A stretch of 25,322 nucleotides of DNA from Clostridiaceae bacterium (GCA_012727625.1 JAAYGP010000208.1:1-25322), one strand, 5' to 3'; counted from the stretch's first letter, positions 1-8,206 are shown. Notes: generated from the letters alone by a model not told the origin. Program-made: numbers and translations.

Positions 1-1
1 A

Positions 2-976
2 CTTATGGAGGAACTCGTCCGCGGAAATGTAAAAAGCGGCATGGGGGGGCTTCCGCAAAAGATAATTGATTTGATCACAAAGGAAATAAAAGCAAATTTC
101 ACACTGCTGGTAAAGCTGGTTGTTATTGTTTTTCTGTCATCTTTTATTAAGAATCTTCAGGGCTCTTTCAGGGAGAGCACGGTGGGAGAGCTGGCGTATT
201 TTTCCTGTTATGCTGCTGTTGTGACAATTCTTGCACTCGGTTTTAGGAATGTTCTGGAATATGCACGGGAGGTTTTAGGGCTTATTGATAAAATTACAGG
301 CTTTGCAATACCAGCAATGATCGCGCTTTTAATATCCGGCGGCAACTTTGTTTCAGGAAGCGCGCTTCAGCCAATACTGCTTTTTGCAATGCAGGGAACG
401 GTGAAGATTTTTAACAATGTGTTTCTTCCTCTTTGCCTTATGGCTGGAATACTTTATATAATAAGCGGCTTGTCGGAAAAAATAAAAATAACGGGAATGG
501 CTGAATTTCTTAAAAAAACTGTAGTCTGGGGTCTGGGAGGGATTCTTTCCTTATATGTTTCATCCGTGGCCATACGGGGAGTTGCAGGTGCTGTTACAGA
601 CGGCGCGACAACCAAAACCGCAAAGGTGGCTATTAATGCGTTAATCCCGGTGGCAGGCAAATATATGGCTGATGCGGCGGATACAATAATAAGCTGTGCT
701 TTGGTTATTAAAAACACAGCAGGTCTTTCAATCATGATAATAACATTGGTTGTTTGCCTTACTCCCATTTTAAAGATTTTTACGATTTCCATGTTTTACC
801 GGCTGGCTGCTGCTGTAGTTGAGCCGTTTGCCGACGAACGTTTTTTTGATTGCCTGACCAGCGTGGCTGATTGTATGAAAACTATATTGGGTGTGGTTGG
901 AGCTGCAGTTTTTATGTTCCTTCTGTCCATTGCCGCTCTTCTGGGAGCCGGGGGAGTGAGCGGAATGATGCAGTAG
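2..976 (+). CDS. spoIIIAE: SpoIIIAE, stage III sporulation channel protein (5' partial)
   Basis: Polytopic membrane protein of the SpoIIIA-SpoIIQ channel that links mother cell and forespore after engulfment. The 323 residues seen from the first ATG (position 5) carry many hydrophobic segments, starting at about residues 34-46 and running to the C-terminus, which ends in a family-like GVSGMMQ. Bacillus SpoIIIAE is about 400 residues with an N-terminal signal region. The frame is open to the window edge, so the gene almost certainly starts upstream and the ATG at 5 is internal. It is the first gene of an AE-AF-AG-AH run, which makes the assignment secure. In Bacillus this operon is sigma-E controlled; its promoter would lie outside the window. 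Confidence 0.93.
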   Translation, partial: LMEELVRGNVKSGMGGLPQKIIDLITKEIKANFTLLVKLVVIVFLSSFIKNLQGSFRESTVGELAYFSCYAAVVTILALGFRNVLEYAREVLGLIDKITGFAIPAMIALLISGGNFVSGSALQPILLFAMQGTVKIFNNVFLPLCLMAGILYIISGLSEKIKITGMAEFLKKTVVWGLGGILSLYVSSVAIRGVAGAVTDGATTKTAKVAINALIPVAGKYMADAADTIISCALVIKNTAGLSIMIITLVVCLTPILKIFTISMFYRLAAAVVEPFADERFFDCLTSVADCMKTILGVVGAAVFMFLLSIAALLGAGGVSGMMQ

Positions 977-1101
977 ACTTTTTGCTGAGGGAGTCATCGG
1001 ACATTTTACTTATAAAACATGACCCGGAACTGCAAATATACTCAAAGCGTCAGTTGATTTCCTGCAATCAGCGGAAAATAACGTTATTTGCCGGAGGGAT
1101 T

Positions 1102-1644
1102 ATGGGGGAGATTAGAAGTTGGGTTCTGAATATAGCTGCGGTTGCGGTTCTTATGGTAATTCTGGAGCTGTTAATGCCGGAGGGCAGAATCAGAAAATTC
1201 ACTCAATTGCTTTCGGGCTTTATTATTATGTTCGTTATGATAAATCCCATAATGTCATTATTTGGAAAAGGGGTGAACGAATCATGGGCAGGGCTTAAGG
1301 ATGAAGCGTTTTTGTGGAACAGACAAATAAGGAATATGTCGGAAAGCATGCGGGAAGAACAATCAAGACAGACATTGGAACTGTACAGGAAAATGATTCT
1401 GTCGGATATTAAAAACCGGTTGAAAAGCTATAAACAAATAAAAGATGCTGAGGTGGATATGGTATTGAATGAAAATATAAGGTCGGAAAAATTCGGTGAA
1501 ATAAGAAAGTTGTATTTGAATCTGTCTTTCAGGGATAATGCAGGGCAGCATATGTCTGTTGTCCGGGAGATACGAAAAGAGCTTACAGAAATTTTTCTTC
1601 TCCCTGAAAGTGAAATAATAATTCATGTCTCTGAAGAAAAGTGA
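1102..1644 (+). CDS. spoIIIAF: SpoIIIAF, stage III sporulation protein
   Basis: About 180 residues. Two N-terminal membrane segments (about residues 8-23 and 32-52) are followed by a soluble C-terminal domain rich in charged residues, as in other SpoIIIAF proteins, which belong to the SpoIIIA channel complex. The frame is open upstream to 871, but the ATG at 1102 is chosen because GGAGGG lies just before it (spacing about 3) and because the protein then begins with the family's short N-terminus ahead of the first membrane helix. It is separated from spoIIIAE by 125 bases, more than usual, while its stop sits 10 bases before the spoIIIAG start. Length is slightly below the Bacillus protein (about 206). 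Confidence 0.9.
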   Translation: MGEIRSWVLNIAAVAVLMVILELLMPEGRIRKFTQLLSGFIIMFVMINPIMSLFGKGVNESWAGLKDEAFLWNRQIRNMSESMREEQSRQTLELYRKMILSDIKNRLKSYKQIKDAEVDMVLNENIRSEKFGEIRKLYLNLSFRDNAGQHMSVVREIRKELTEIFLLPESEIIIHVSEEK

Positions 1645-1654
1645 GGGTGGTGTT

Positions 1655-2248
1655 ATGTCAGGTTGGTTTGATAAAATAATAGGTTTTACCAAAGACAAAA
1701 AAGGTAAACGAAAAATTGAAAATTTAGTCATATTCCTTATCCTTGGTGTAATAATTATCATAGTAGCAAGTTCATTTTTCAGCGGGGATAATAACAAAGA
1801 CAGGAATATAAATACACAGGCTGGTGTTGCTTTATTATCCACCAGGGAAACCAATGAAATCCTAAAGCTTGAAGAAAGGCTTGAACAAATCCTGCAGGAG
1901 ATAGAGGGTGTGGGATATGTGAAAGTTATGTTAACAGGAGTTTCGGACGGGGAGGCGGTGTATGCTTATAACAGGATTGAGCAGGGCAACAGACAGGAAC
2001 AACTGAGAGATACGGAAATACAAAGTAAAACTTATGAAACAAGAACAGAGAGTGAATTGGTTTTTATGGATGGCAGCTCGGGCGAACGGATTCCGGTTGA
2101 GATTAATAGAATAAATCCCGAAATAACGGGAGCTGTTATTGTGGCAGACGGAGGAGGAAACAGTACCGTCCGCAGCAACATCATAAACGCTGTTGAGGCG
2201 TTATTGGACATTCCAAAACATCGTATACAGGTTTTAAAAAGAAAGTAA
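1655..2248 (+). CDS. spoIIIAG: SpoIIIAG, stage III sporulation channel ring protein
   Basis: About 197 residues. A single membrane helix at roughly residues 25-42 is followed by a soluble domain of the secretin-ring kind; in Bacillus SpoIIIAG forms a large ring in the intermembrane space at the mother cell-forespore boundary. A start at 1625 is possible in frame, but that codon lies inside spoIIIAF. The ATG at 1655 has GAGGGTGG at 1643-1650 and is preferred. The segment with ILQEIEGVGYVKVML, followed by an acidic and polar stretch and then GAVIVADGG, is typical of the family. It sits in tight order between spoIIIAF and spoIIIAH. Confidence 0.93.
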   Translation: MSGWFDKIIGFTKDKKGKRKIENLVIFLILGVIIIIVASSFFSGDNNKDRNINTQAGVALLSTRETNEILKLEERLEQILQEIEGVGYVKVMLTGVSDGEAVYAYNRIEQGNRQEQLRDTEIQSKTYETRTESELVFMDGSSGERIPVEINRINPEITGAVIVADGGGNSTVRSNIINAVEALLDIPKHRIQVLKRK

Positions 2249-2271
2249 ATCATTAAAGGGGTGGTGTAAAT

Positions 2272-2850
2272 ATGATTAATAAGAGACATATAATGGCAAT
2301 TGCGTTGGTGCTGGTAATAATAACAGCGGGGGTACTTCAATATACATACGGAAAAGCGGATTTTTCAGCTAAGGGTGATGATTCGGAAGAACGGTTGGGA
2401 GAGGCTGTATATGTGGATAATATAAACGGCGGTGAAACTGATAATTTACAGGGTGAAGCTGTATTCCCAGGAGATAAAACAGCAGCTGACGGGTTAACAA
2501 ATAATTATTTCGCACAGGCCAGACTTGAAAGAGAATCCATACGCAGCCGTCAGAAAGAGGAACTTGAACAGTTGTCCTCAGCCGGTGAATCCGGCAGTGA
2601 CAGTGTAACAGCAGTACAGGAGGAAATACTTAAACTGGTGAAACGGTCTGAAATGGAAGCAACAATTGAATCACTCATAAAACAAAGAGGGTTCAGTGAT
2701 GTTGTGGTAATTTTAGGCACAACAGGAAGCGTTGATTTAATAGTAAAGGCTGACAGCCTGTCTCCGGCACAAACAGCCCAGCTTTCTGACATTGTGATGA
2801 GGCATGCGGGGGTTGGAATGGAAGCAATACATATAAGAAATATGAAATAG
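2272..2850 (+). CDS. spoIIIAH: SpoIIIAH, forespore-facing channel protein
   Basis: 192 residues with a short cytoplasmic N-terminus, one membrane helix (about residues 5-23), a variable polar linker, and a C-terminal domain of about 90 residues related to the YscJ/FliF ring-building fold. In Bacillus SpoIIIAH binds SpoIIQ from the forespore, forming the outer part of the feeding channel. The ATG has a strong GGGGTGGTG ribosome site. It is the last gene of the spoIIIA operon here, and a perfect hairpin follows 16 bases after the stop. No spoIIQ gene is visible in the window. Confidence 0.92.
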   Translation: MINKRHIMAIALVLVIITAGVLQYTYGKADFSAKGDDSEERLGEAVYVDNINGGETDNLQGEAVFPGDKTAADGLTNNYFAQARLERESIRSRQKEELEQLSSAGESGSDSVTAVQEEILKLVKRSEMEATIESLIKQRGFSDVVVILGTTGSVDLIVKADSLSPAQTAQLSDIVMRHAGVGMEAIHIRNMK

Positions 2851-2866
2851 AAGCTGACAGCAACAA

Positions 2867-2885
2867 CAGGGGCTATAAGCCCCTG
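2867..2885 (+). terminator. Hairpin after spoIIIAH
   Basis: A perfect 8-bp stem (CAGGGGCT / AGCCCCTG) closes a 3-base ATA loop 16 bases after the spoIIIAH stop. No T-run follows, so it may act as a 3' stabiliser or weak terminator. A second hairpin at 2964-2987 could finish termination. Confidence 0.4.
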
Positions 2886-2963
2886 GAAAATACAACCACA
2901 ACAGCATAAAACCGGTTTTAATAGTTTTAAACAGTGACCTGAAGTATCTGACAGGAATAAATA

Positions 2964-2987
2964 AAACGCCGGAAAATAGAGGCGTTT
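2964..2987 (-). terminator. rpsT terminator, possibly bidirectional
   Basis: AAACGCC (2964-2970) and GGCGTTT (2981-2987) form a perfect 7-bp stem with a 10-base loop. Read on the minus strand, it lies about 50 bases past the rpsT stop and is followed by the T-rich tail TTATTTATT, a good intrinsic terminator. Convergent spoIIIA transcription also runs into it and would see TTTCATTAAATTT after the stem. Confidence 0.6.
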
Positions 2988-3035
2988 CATTAAATTTAAG
3001 CATAAAACGTTTAAATAAATTCAAATGTTTATAAT

Positions 3036-3305
3036 TTATTCAGAAACCTGTGAGGCGTTATATGCTTTCAAAAGCTGTGACTTTCTTCTGGAGGCTGTGT
3101 TTTTATGAATCAACTTCTTGGAAGCCGCCATATCCACTTTTTTGATTGCCGCAATCAATAATTCCTTTTTATTTTCAGCGTTGGCTAACATAGCTTCACG
3201 GCATTTCCTGATTGCAGTACGCATTTCGGAACGCTTAGCTTTGTTCGCTTCTCTTTTTCTGCTGGCTGTCCTGGCTCTTTTAATAGCGGATTTTACATTA
3301 GGCAC
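3036..3305 (-). CDS. rpsT: 30S ribosomal protein S20
   Basis: 89 residues, very basic, with the N-terminal MPNVKSAIKR motif and the alternating Lys/Arg helices of S20, which binds 16S rRNA early in small-subunit assembly. Length matches the family (about 88). The start is GTG, preceded by GGGAGGTG with 6-base spacing. An ATG four bases further upstream (3309-3307) is in another frame and gives only a three-codon ORF (Met-Ser-Ala-stop) that overlaps the true start. Non-ATG starts are also known for S20 in E. coli. Monocistronic, with its own promoter and terminator, and oriented opposite to its neighbours. Confidence 0.97.
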   Translation of the reverse strand: MPNVKSAIKRARTASRKREANKAKRSEMRTAIRKCREAMLANAENKKELLIAAIKKVDMAASKKLIHKNTASRRKSQLLKAYNASQVSE

Positions 3306-3340
3306 TCATTTCACCTCCCTGAAATTAGTCAACATCCAAT

Positions 3341-3369
3341 ATAATAGCATGAAGATTTTTGTTTGGCAA
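3341..3369 (-). promoter_or_regulatory. Sigma-A type promoter of rpsT
   Basis: On the minus strand TTGCCA (3369-3364) and TATTAT (3346-3341) are separated by exactly 17 bases, 36 bases upstream of the GTG start. This is a near-consensus vegetative promoter, as expected for a ribosomal protein gene. Confidence 0.75.
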
Positions 3370-3485
3370 GGATTTTTTTAATCCGACTCAAACTTGCATT
3401 AATATTTTCCAAAATGCAAAGAATATTATATGAAACAAATGCAAAGAATTCGCAAAATAAAATACAGGAGGTTTTTTGAGTTTCT

Positions 3486-4493
3486 ATGGAAGAGTTCAGA
3501 GGAGTGCGTACCGACCTTGCCCTTGAAGTACATGAAAAGAACAGGGAGGATCAGAAAAGAGCCGGTCAGGACATGGCAGGTCCTTACGGGGAAGGAGTGG
3601 AAGTTACAGAAGACGGAAATGAGGATATTCATGTTACCCGGGTTAAAATAACATCTCCGGAAGGTGAAAGAAGTATCGGCAAGCCAATGGGAAACTATAT
3701 TACACTTGATATTCCCAGACTGAAGGAAAATGACAGGGATTTATATGAAAACACATGCCGGGCAGTGGCATATGAGCTGCAAAGAATTATTGATATAGGT
3801 GAACGTGACACCGTGCTTGTGGTGGGGCTTGGCAACTGGAATATAACTCCGGATGCTTTGGGGCCTAAGGTATCATCTTATCTAATGGTAACGCGGCACT
3901 TGCATGAATATCTCCCCGAGCAGGTGGATGACGGGGTAAGACCTGTTTGCGCTATCGCACCGGGAGTCCTGGGCTTAACAGGAATTGAAACAAGTGATAT
4001 TGTAAAAGGAGTGGTGGAAAGGGTAAAACCATCGCTGGTTATCGCAATAGATGCTCTTGCTTCAAGGAAAATGAACCGTTTAAATACAACAATACAAATA
4101 GCGGATACTGGGATTTCGCCAGGATCGGGAGTAGGAAACAAAAGAGCGGAGTTATCGGAAAAAACAATGGGTGTGCCTGTTATAGCCATTGGTGTACCCA
4201 CTGTTGTTGATGCGGCAACAATGGCAAACGATACGATAGAACTGGTGATTAACAGCCTTATGGCTCAGCCCGGAGCAGGCAATGATTTTTACAGGATGCT
4301 AAAAAATCTGGATGAAAAGGATAAATATACCCTTATTAAGGAAGTGCTTGAGCCCTACGGAGGTAATCTTGTAGTCACGCCAAAGGAAATGGATGAAGTG
4401 ATTGAAAGGGTTTCAAAGGTGGTGGCCAATGGAATAAATCTTGCACTCCATAAAAATATAGGTTTTGACGATATCGACAGGTATCTGCAATAA
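3486..4493 (+). CDS. gpr: GPR, germination protease (spore endopeptidase)
   Basis: 335 residues. GPR cleaves small acid-soluble spore proteins early in germination so that they are recycled as amino acids. The N-terminal RTDLALE motif, near which the zymogen is autoprocessed in this family, is at residues 8-14. Further family blocks are VVGLGNWNITPDALGPKV, AIAPGVLGLTGIETSDIVKGVV and the IAIDALASR stretch. The ATG at 3486 is the first start after an in-frame stop at 3477. Its best ribosome site, AGGAGG at 3466-3471, is 14 bases away, which is long; GTG at 3504 is an alternative but would remove most of the propeptide. Its likely substrate type, an alpha/beta SASP, is encoded at 23524-23733. 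Confidence 0.95.
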   Translation: MEEFRGVRTDLALEVHEKNREDQKRAGQDMAGPYGEGVEVTEDGNEDIHVTRVKITSPEGERSIGKPMGNYITLDIPRLKENDRDLYENTCRAVAYELQRIIDIGERDTVLVVGLGNWNITPDALGPKVSSYLMVTRHLHEYLPEQVDDGVRPVCAIAPGVLGLTGIETSDIVKGVVERVKPSLVIAIDALASRKMNRLNTTIQIADTGISPGSGVGNKRAELSEKTMGVPVIAIGVPTVVDAATMANDTIELVINSLMAQPGAGNDFYRMLKNLDEKDKYTLIKEVLEPYGGNLVVTPKEMDEVIERVSKVVANGINLALHKNIGFDDIDRYLQ

Positions 4494-4806
4494 GGATTTT
4501 CTGAATAAATGCCAACCGGTTCTGCTGTTCATATACTCATAGTTCAGGTAATTCCAGGAACCTATGGATATTGTGTAATAGTGGAAACAGGAGCTTCATT
4601 CCGCCAAAGTTTACTCCTATTGCACAATATCTTTTGACAGAATCTGTGAACAGTAACATTATGCAAAGATATTTAAGAAAATAAATTTTTTTTTTACTTT
4701 ATGAAAGGATGCATTTGTAGTATTATTATTAAGTATGTGAGCATATTGAGTATAATAGAATATGAAGCTACACTAAAGTAGTGTCAAGTCAGCAAGGGGG
4801 ATTTAT
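4494..4806. other. Intergenic region between gpr and the amidase gene
   Basis: 313 bases without a gene. It holds one copy of the dispersed repeat (4567-4657), a T-rich tract around 4686-4696, a TATAAT hexamer at 4751-4756 that lacks a good -35 at the right distance, and a 6-bp hairpin ACACTA/TAGTGT (4770-4784) just before the amidase ribosome site. Confidence 0.6.
4567..4657 (+). repeat. Dispersed hairpin repeat, copy 1
   Basis: GATATTGTGTAATAG (4567-4581) pairs with CTATTGCACAATATC (4617-4631) through 15 bp with one G-U wobble, enclosing the core GAGCTTCATTCCGCCAAAG. The tail ends CTGTGAACAGTAAC. Core and tail recur at 10268-10362 (minus), 13575-13677 and 23992-24084. No protein is encoded. 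This copy has the most complete inverted arms. Confidence 0.8.
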
Positions 4807-5760
4807 TTGTTGCGCCGTAAGAATAATTATTTTCAATCAGATACCGGGTACTACCGCCGTTCAAATCGATTTCGCAAAGGTTTCAGGAGGTACTCGTTAA
4901 AAAACACCACAAAGCTTGTTACGTCTGTTTTAATTTTATTTTTATGTGGAATTGCAATTTATGTGGCAGCCGGTGGGGATTTTCATCCGGTTAAAGCAGT
5001 AATGTCCGCAATTGCGCCCACACCTACGCCAACGCCATCACCCACACATACGCCAACGCTGGAGCCTACACCTACGCCAACGCCGGAGCCTACACCAACT
5101 CCGCCACCGGCAGGGAAAGCCATATCAAATGTTATTGTCGCGATTGATCCCGGTCATGGCGGAAGGGATCCGGGTACCGTATCACCATATGAGGATGGGT
5201 TTTATGAAAAAGATATAAATCTCGATATTGCTTTCAGGCTTAAAGAGAAGTTTGAGGAAGCCGGAATTGAGGTTGTTATGACCCGCACCGCGGACAAGGA
5301 GCTGCACTATCTGGTTGAAGAGGACATCTGGGCAAGACCCAGAATTGCCAACGAGGCAGGTGCCACTTTCTTTGTCAGTATACATGTTAATGCATTTGAC
5401 ACAAAAATAAATAAATGGGAAATTTATAATGGAACGGAAATATACCATTATGGAAAGACCCATGGTGAATTTACCAGTAAACAGTTTGCACAGATTATGG
5501 GTGAGGAAATTGACGCGGTAACCGATACAAAATATAACGGTGTTGTAAAATGGGATTATGGTGTGCTAAGACTTTCGAATATGCCGGCCCTTCTTGTGGA
5601 AATTGCATATATTACCAACAAGGAGGATCATGCCCGTCTTAAGTCAGACAAGTTCCGCGATGAAATGACCCAGGGTATTTTCAACGGTTCAATTAAAATT
5701 TTGGAAACAATGGGTGCATATGTGGAAGACGGGGTATATAAAATACTGGAAGACATATAG
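4807..5760 (+). CDS. N-acetylmuramoyl-L-alanine amidase, membrane-anchored, with Pro/Thr linker
   Basis: 317 residues. A basic N-terminus (1-36) precedes a membrane helix (37-55), then a Pro/Thr-rich spacer (71-102), then an Amidase_3 domain (about 108-305). The Amidase_3 zinc ligands are visible as H117 in DPGHGG, E134 in FYEKDINL and H193 in SIHVNA, with catalytic E265 in VEIAYIT. The enzyme cleaves the bond between MurNAc and L-Ala in peptidoglycan outside the membrane. The start is TTG at 4807 (or the adjacent TTG at 4810), with AAGGGGG at 4794-4800; no ATG lies near the N-terminus. The domain is CwlD/AmiC-like and the position beside gpr hints at a spore or germination role, but CwlD normally lacks the long linker, so no symbol is given. 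Confidence 0.88.
   Translation: MLRRKNNYFQSDTGYYRRSNRFRKGFRRYSLKNTTKLVTSVLILFLCGIAIYVAAGGDFHPVKAVMSAIAPTPTPTPSPTHTPTLEPTPTPTPEPTPTPPPAGKAISNVIVAIDPGHGGRDPGTVSPYEDGFYEKDINLDIAFRLKEKFEEAGIEVVMTRTADKELHYLVEEDIWARPRIANEAGATFFVSIHVNAFDTKINKWEIYNGTEIYHYGKTHGEFTSKQFAQIMGEEIDAVTDTKYNGVVKWDYGVLRLSNMPALLVEIAYITNKEDHARLKSDKFRDEMTQGIFNGSIKILETMGAYVEDGVYKILEDI
5018..5106 (+). repeat. Short tandem repeats coding the Pro/Thr linker
   Basis: Imperfect repeats of CCTACACCTACGCCAACGCC and GGAGCCTACACC units encode the PTPTPTP / EPTPTP stretch of the amidase (about residues 71-102). Such linkers space a catalytic domain from the membrane through the wall and tend to vary in length between strains by slippage. 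Confidence 0.75.
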
Positions 5761-5827
5761 GAAAGAATAGTTTTCGGGAAGATGGTCATTTTGGGATTTA
5801 TCAGTTTTTCCGGGGGTATTGAGCATT

Positions 5828-7813
5828 ATGGCTGATATAATCGAAATAATGAAGCAAAAAATAGAAATATTGAACAAGGCTTCAAAGGCATATTATCAGG
5901 AAGATACTGAAATAATGTCCAACATGGAATTTGACAGGTTGTATGATGAGCTGGCGGAGCTGGAAAGAGAGACCGGGATTGTTCTTTCCAACAGCCCCAC
6001 CGTCCGGGTGGGTTATGAGCTTTTGTCCGAACTGCCTAAAGAACGCCATGAAAAACCCATGCTTTCCCTTGATAAAACAAAAGACATAAAATCGCTTGCG
6101 GAATGGCTGGGGAACAGGGTTGGTGTTCTTTCATGGAAGCTTGATGGAATTACCATCGTTTTAACTTATTCGGATGGCAACCTGGTTAAGGCAGTCACAC
6201 GCGGCAACGGCGAAATCGGGGAAGTAGTCACAAATAATGTTAAGGTGTTCAGAAATATTCCCCTCAGCATAACCTGTAAAAAGAACCTGGTGATACGCGG
6301 CGAAGCAGTCATCGGGTATTCTGATTTTGAGAGAATAAACAACAGTATTGAAAATGTCGGGGCAAGATTTAAAAACCCGAGAAATTTGTGCAGCGGCTCT
6401 GTAAGACATTTAAACAACAAAATTACTGCCGAAAGAAGTGTTTATTTTTTTGCGTTTTCAATTGTGAAATCAGAAGATTTGGATTTCGACAATTCCCGGG
6501 CCAATCAGCTTGAATGGCTGAAAAAACAAGGTTTTGATATTGTTCAGTATAAAGTGGTCAACAGCGCGAATTTAAAGGAAGCAGTACAGTGGTTTTCCGA
6601 CAGGATAGCAAAATACGATTACCCGGCGGACGGGCTCGTTTTGTCTTATGACGATTTATCCTACAGTGAATCTCTTGGCTCAACCGCCAAGTTTCCGCGC
6701 GATTCAATAGCGTTTAAATGGCAGGATGAAATTAAGAAAACAAAGCTTTTAAAAATAGAATGGAGCACATCAAGAACAGGCCTTATAAACCCAATTGCTG
6801 TTTTTGAACCGGTTGAACTTGAGGGTACCACGGTAAAAAGGGCAAGTGTCCACAATATAAGCGTTATGGAATCCCTGAAACTTGGTATTGGAGATACTAT
6901 ACTGGTTTATAAGGCTAATATGATTATCCCTCAGATTTCACAGAACCTGACAATGAGCGGACCGGTGAAAACACCGGAAAACTGCCCGGTGTGCAGCGGT
7001 AAAACCCTGATCAGGGAAGAAAACGATGTTAAGTTTCTGTACTGTACCAATGATGAATGTATAGCGAAAAAAATAAAATCCTTCACCCATTTTGTCAGCA
7101 GGGACGCAATGGGAATTGAGGGGTTGTCAGAAGCAACCATGGAGAAATTTATATCTATGGGATTCATTAAGAAGTATGCAGATATTTTTATGCTTGATGA
7201 ACATAAAACCGCTATCATAGAAATGGAGGGTTTTGGGGAAAAATCATTCAATAGGCTTTGGAACGCGGTAAATAAAGCTAAAAAAACCAACACCGTAAGG
7301 CTTTTATACAGTCTCGGCATCCCTAATATTGGTCTGTCAAACGCAAAATTAATCTGCCGGAACTTCTCCTATGAATGGGAAAGAATAGAAAACGCTACCT
7401 TTGAGCAATTAACAAATATACCGGGTATAGGTGATGTTATTGCGAATGAGTTTATAAAATTTTTCAGGGATGAAAGAAATAAATCAACGGTAAGTGAGCT
7501 TATCAGCGTGCTGGAAATTGAGAAACCGGATGAATTGGATAACAAACAGATTTTCAGTAATCTGCAATTTGTTGTTACAGGCTCACTTCAACATTTTTCA
7601 AACAGGAGCGAATTAAAAAACTTAATAGAGTCATACGGCGGCAAAGTAACGAATTCCGTTACCTCGAAAACCAACTATTTAATTAATAACGACAGCATGT
7701 CGGGCTCGTCAAAAAATAAAAAAGCCAGGGAACTGGGCATAAGCATTATAAGTGAAAACACACTTTTGGACTGGATTGATAGGGGATTGCCTCCCGGCAG
7801 TGAACCTGTTTAG
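5828..7813 (+). CDS. ligA: NAD-dependent DNA ligase, LigA family, divergent
   Basis: 661 residues with the complete LigA order: Ia and adenylation domains (about 1-305), OB fold, a C4 zinc finger (C386, C389, C406, C411), helix-hairpin-helix repeats, and a C-terminal BRCT domain (about 575-655). The adenylated lysine is K104 in KLDG; E159 in RGEA and K297 in AFKW are retained. Several residues normally conserved differ: the position two before the lysine is Ser where LigA has Glu, the motif DGVVxK reads DGLVLS with Ser at the lysine position, TRGDG reads TRGNG, and PDAEYD in domain Ia reads SNMEFD. A TTG at 5819 is possible, but ATG 5828 is better placed after GGGGGT. It may be a second, specialised ligase; the host could carry a standard LigA elsewhere. 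Confidence 0.88.
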   Translation: MADIIEIMKQKIEILNKASKAYYQEDTEIMSNMEFDRLYDELAELERETGIVLSNSPTVRVGYELLSELPKERHEKPMLSLDKTKDIKSLAEWLGNRVGVLSWKLDGITIVLTYSDGNLVKAVTRGNGEIGEVVTNNVKVFRNIPLSITCKKNLVIRGEAVIGYSDFERINNSIENVGARFKNPRNLCSGSVRHLNNKITAERSVYFFAFSIVKSEDLDFDNSRANQLEWLKKQGFDIVQYKVVNSANLKEAVQWFSDRIAKYDYPADGLVLSYDDLSYSESLGSTAKFPRDSIAFKWQDEIKKTKLLKIEWSTSRTGLINPIAVFEPVELEGTTVKRASVHNISVMESLKLGIGDTILVYKANMIIPQISQNLTMSGPVKTPENCPVCSGKTLIREENDVKFLYCTNDECIAKKIKSFTHFVSRDAMGIEGLSEATMEKFISMGFIKKYADIFMLDEHKTAIIEMEGFGEKSFNRLWNAVNKAKKTNTVRLLYSLGIPNIGLSNAKLICRNFSYEWERIENATFEQLTNIPGIGDVIANEFIKFFRDERNKSTVSELISVLEIEKPDELDNKQIFSNLQFVVTGSLQHFSNRSELKNLIESYGGKVTNSVTSKTNYLINNDSMSGSSKNKKARELGISIISENTLLDWIDRGLPPGSEPV

Positions 7814-8206
7814 TTTCCTGGAATTACTTATTTTTACAACAATAAAATACACAGCTTCTTTGCTGGAAACTTTGTGGTTTTTTTATACAAATATTTTGTG
7901 CAAAGTATACCATTAGCAATGATAAATCTCTCTAAATAGCATATTGTTTTAAACTACCCGCACCAATATAATAAAATTATATGATGCCTGCTTTTTCAAT
8001 ATATTTTATCCGGTTATCACGTAAGAAAAATCTGAGGCAGGCTCCGGCATGGCGCGATTAAAACATGGTTATCTGTTATTTTTCTGTTTATACGACTTTT
8101 GGGATAATCATAGTTTTAACCGGGAAATATTTTATAAGTGTATGATAAGGCTCTACAAGGCTAACATTTATTATTGTGGTTACTAAAAAGGGGATTTATT
8201 TCAGTA
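7814..8206. other. Intergenic region with long hairpins
   Basis: 393 bases with no gene. Two substantial inverted structures are present. First, GCCTGC+TTTTTC (7986-7997) faces GAAAAA (8025-8030) and GCAGGC (8037-8042). Second, TTAAAAC+ATGGTTATC (8058-8073) faces GATAATCAT (8103-8111) and GTTTTAA (8113-8119): 16 pairs with one bulged A and one wobble. They could be an untranslated leader of the 91-residue gene, a small RNA, or the scar of an old element. No known riboswitch signature is seen. Confidence 0.5.
7852..7884 (+). terminator. Weak terminator candidate after the ligase gene
   Basis: A small hairpin (CAGC, 6-base loop, GCTG at 7852-7865) lies about 40 bases after the ligase stop. A run of seven T follows at 7878-7884, but 12 bases separate stem and T-run, so the call is tentative. 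Confidence 0.35.

Noticed and set aside
3413..3449. 12-base direct repeat AATGCAAAGAAT upstream of gpr, and a search for a sigma-G/F promoter there
   Set aside because: The repeat is AT-rich and short, and GCATT/ATATTA elements are too far apart (about 21 bases) for a sigma-G promoter.
5018..5106. CRISPR-like or microsatellite array
   Set aside because: The repeats are in-frame codons of the amidase Pro/Thr linker with no unique spacers.
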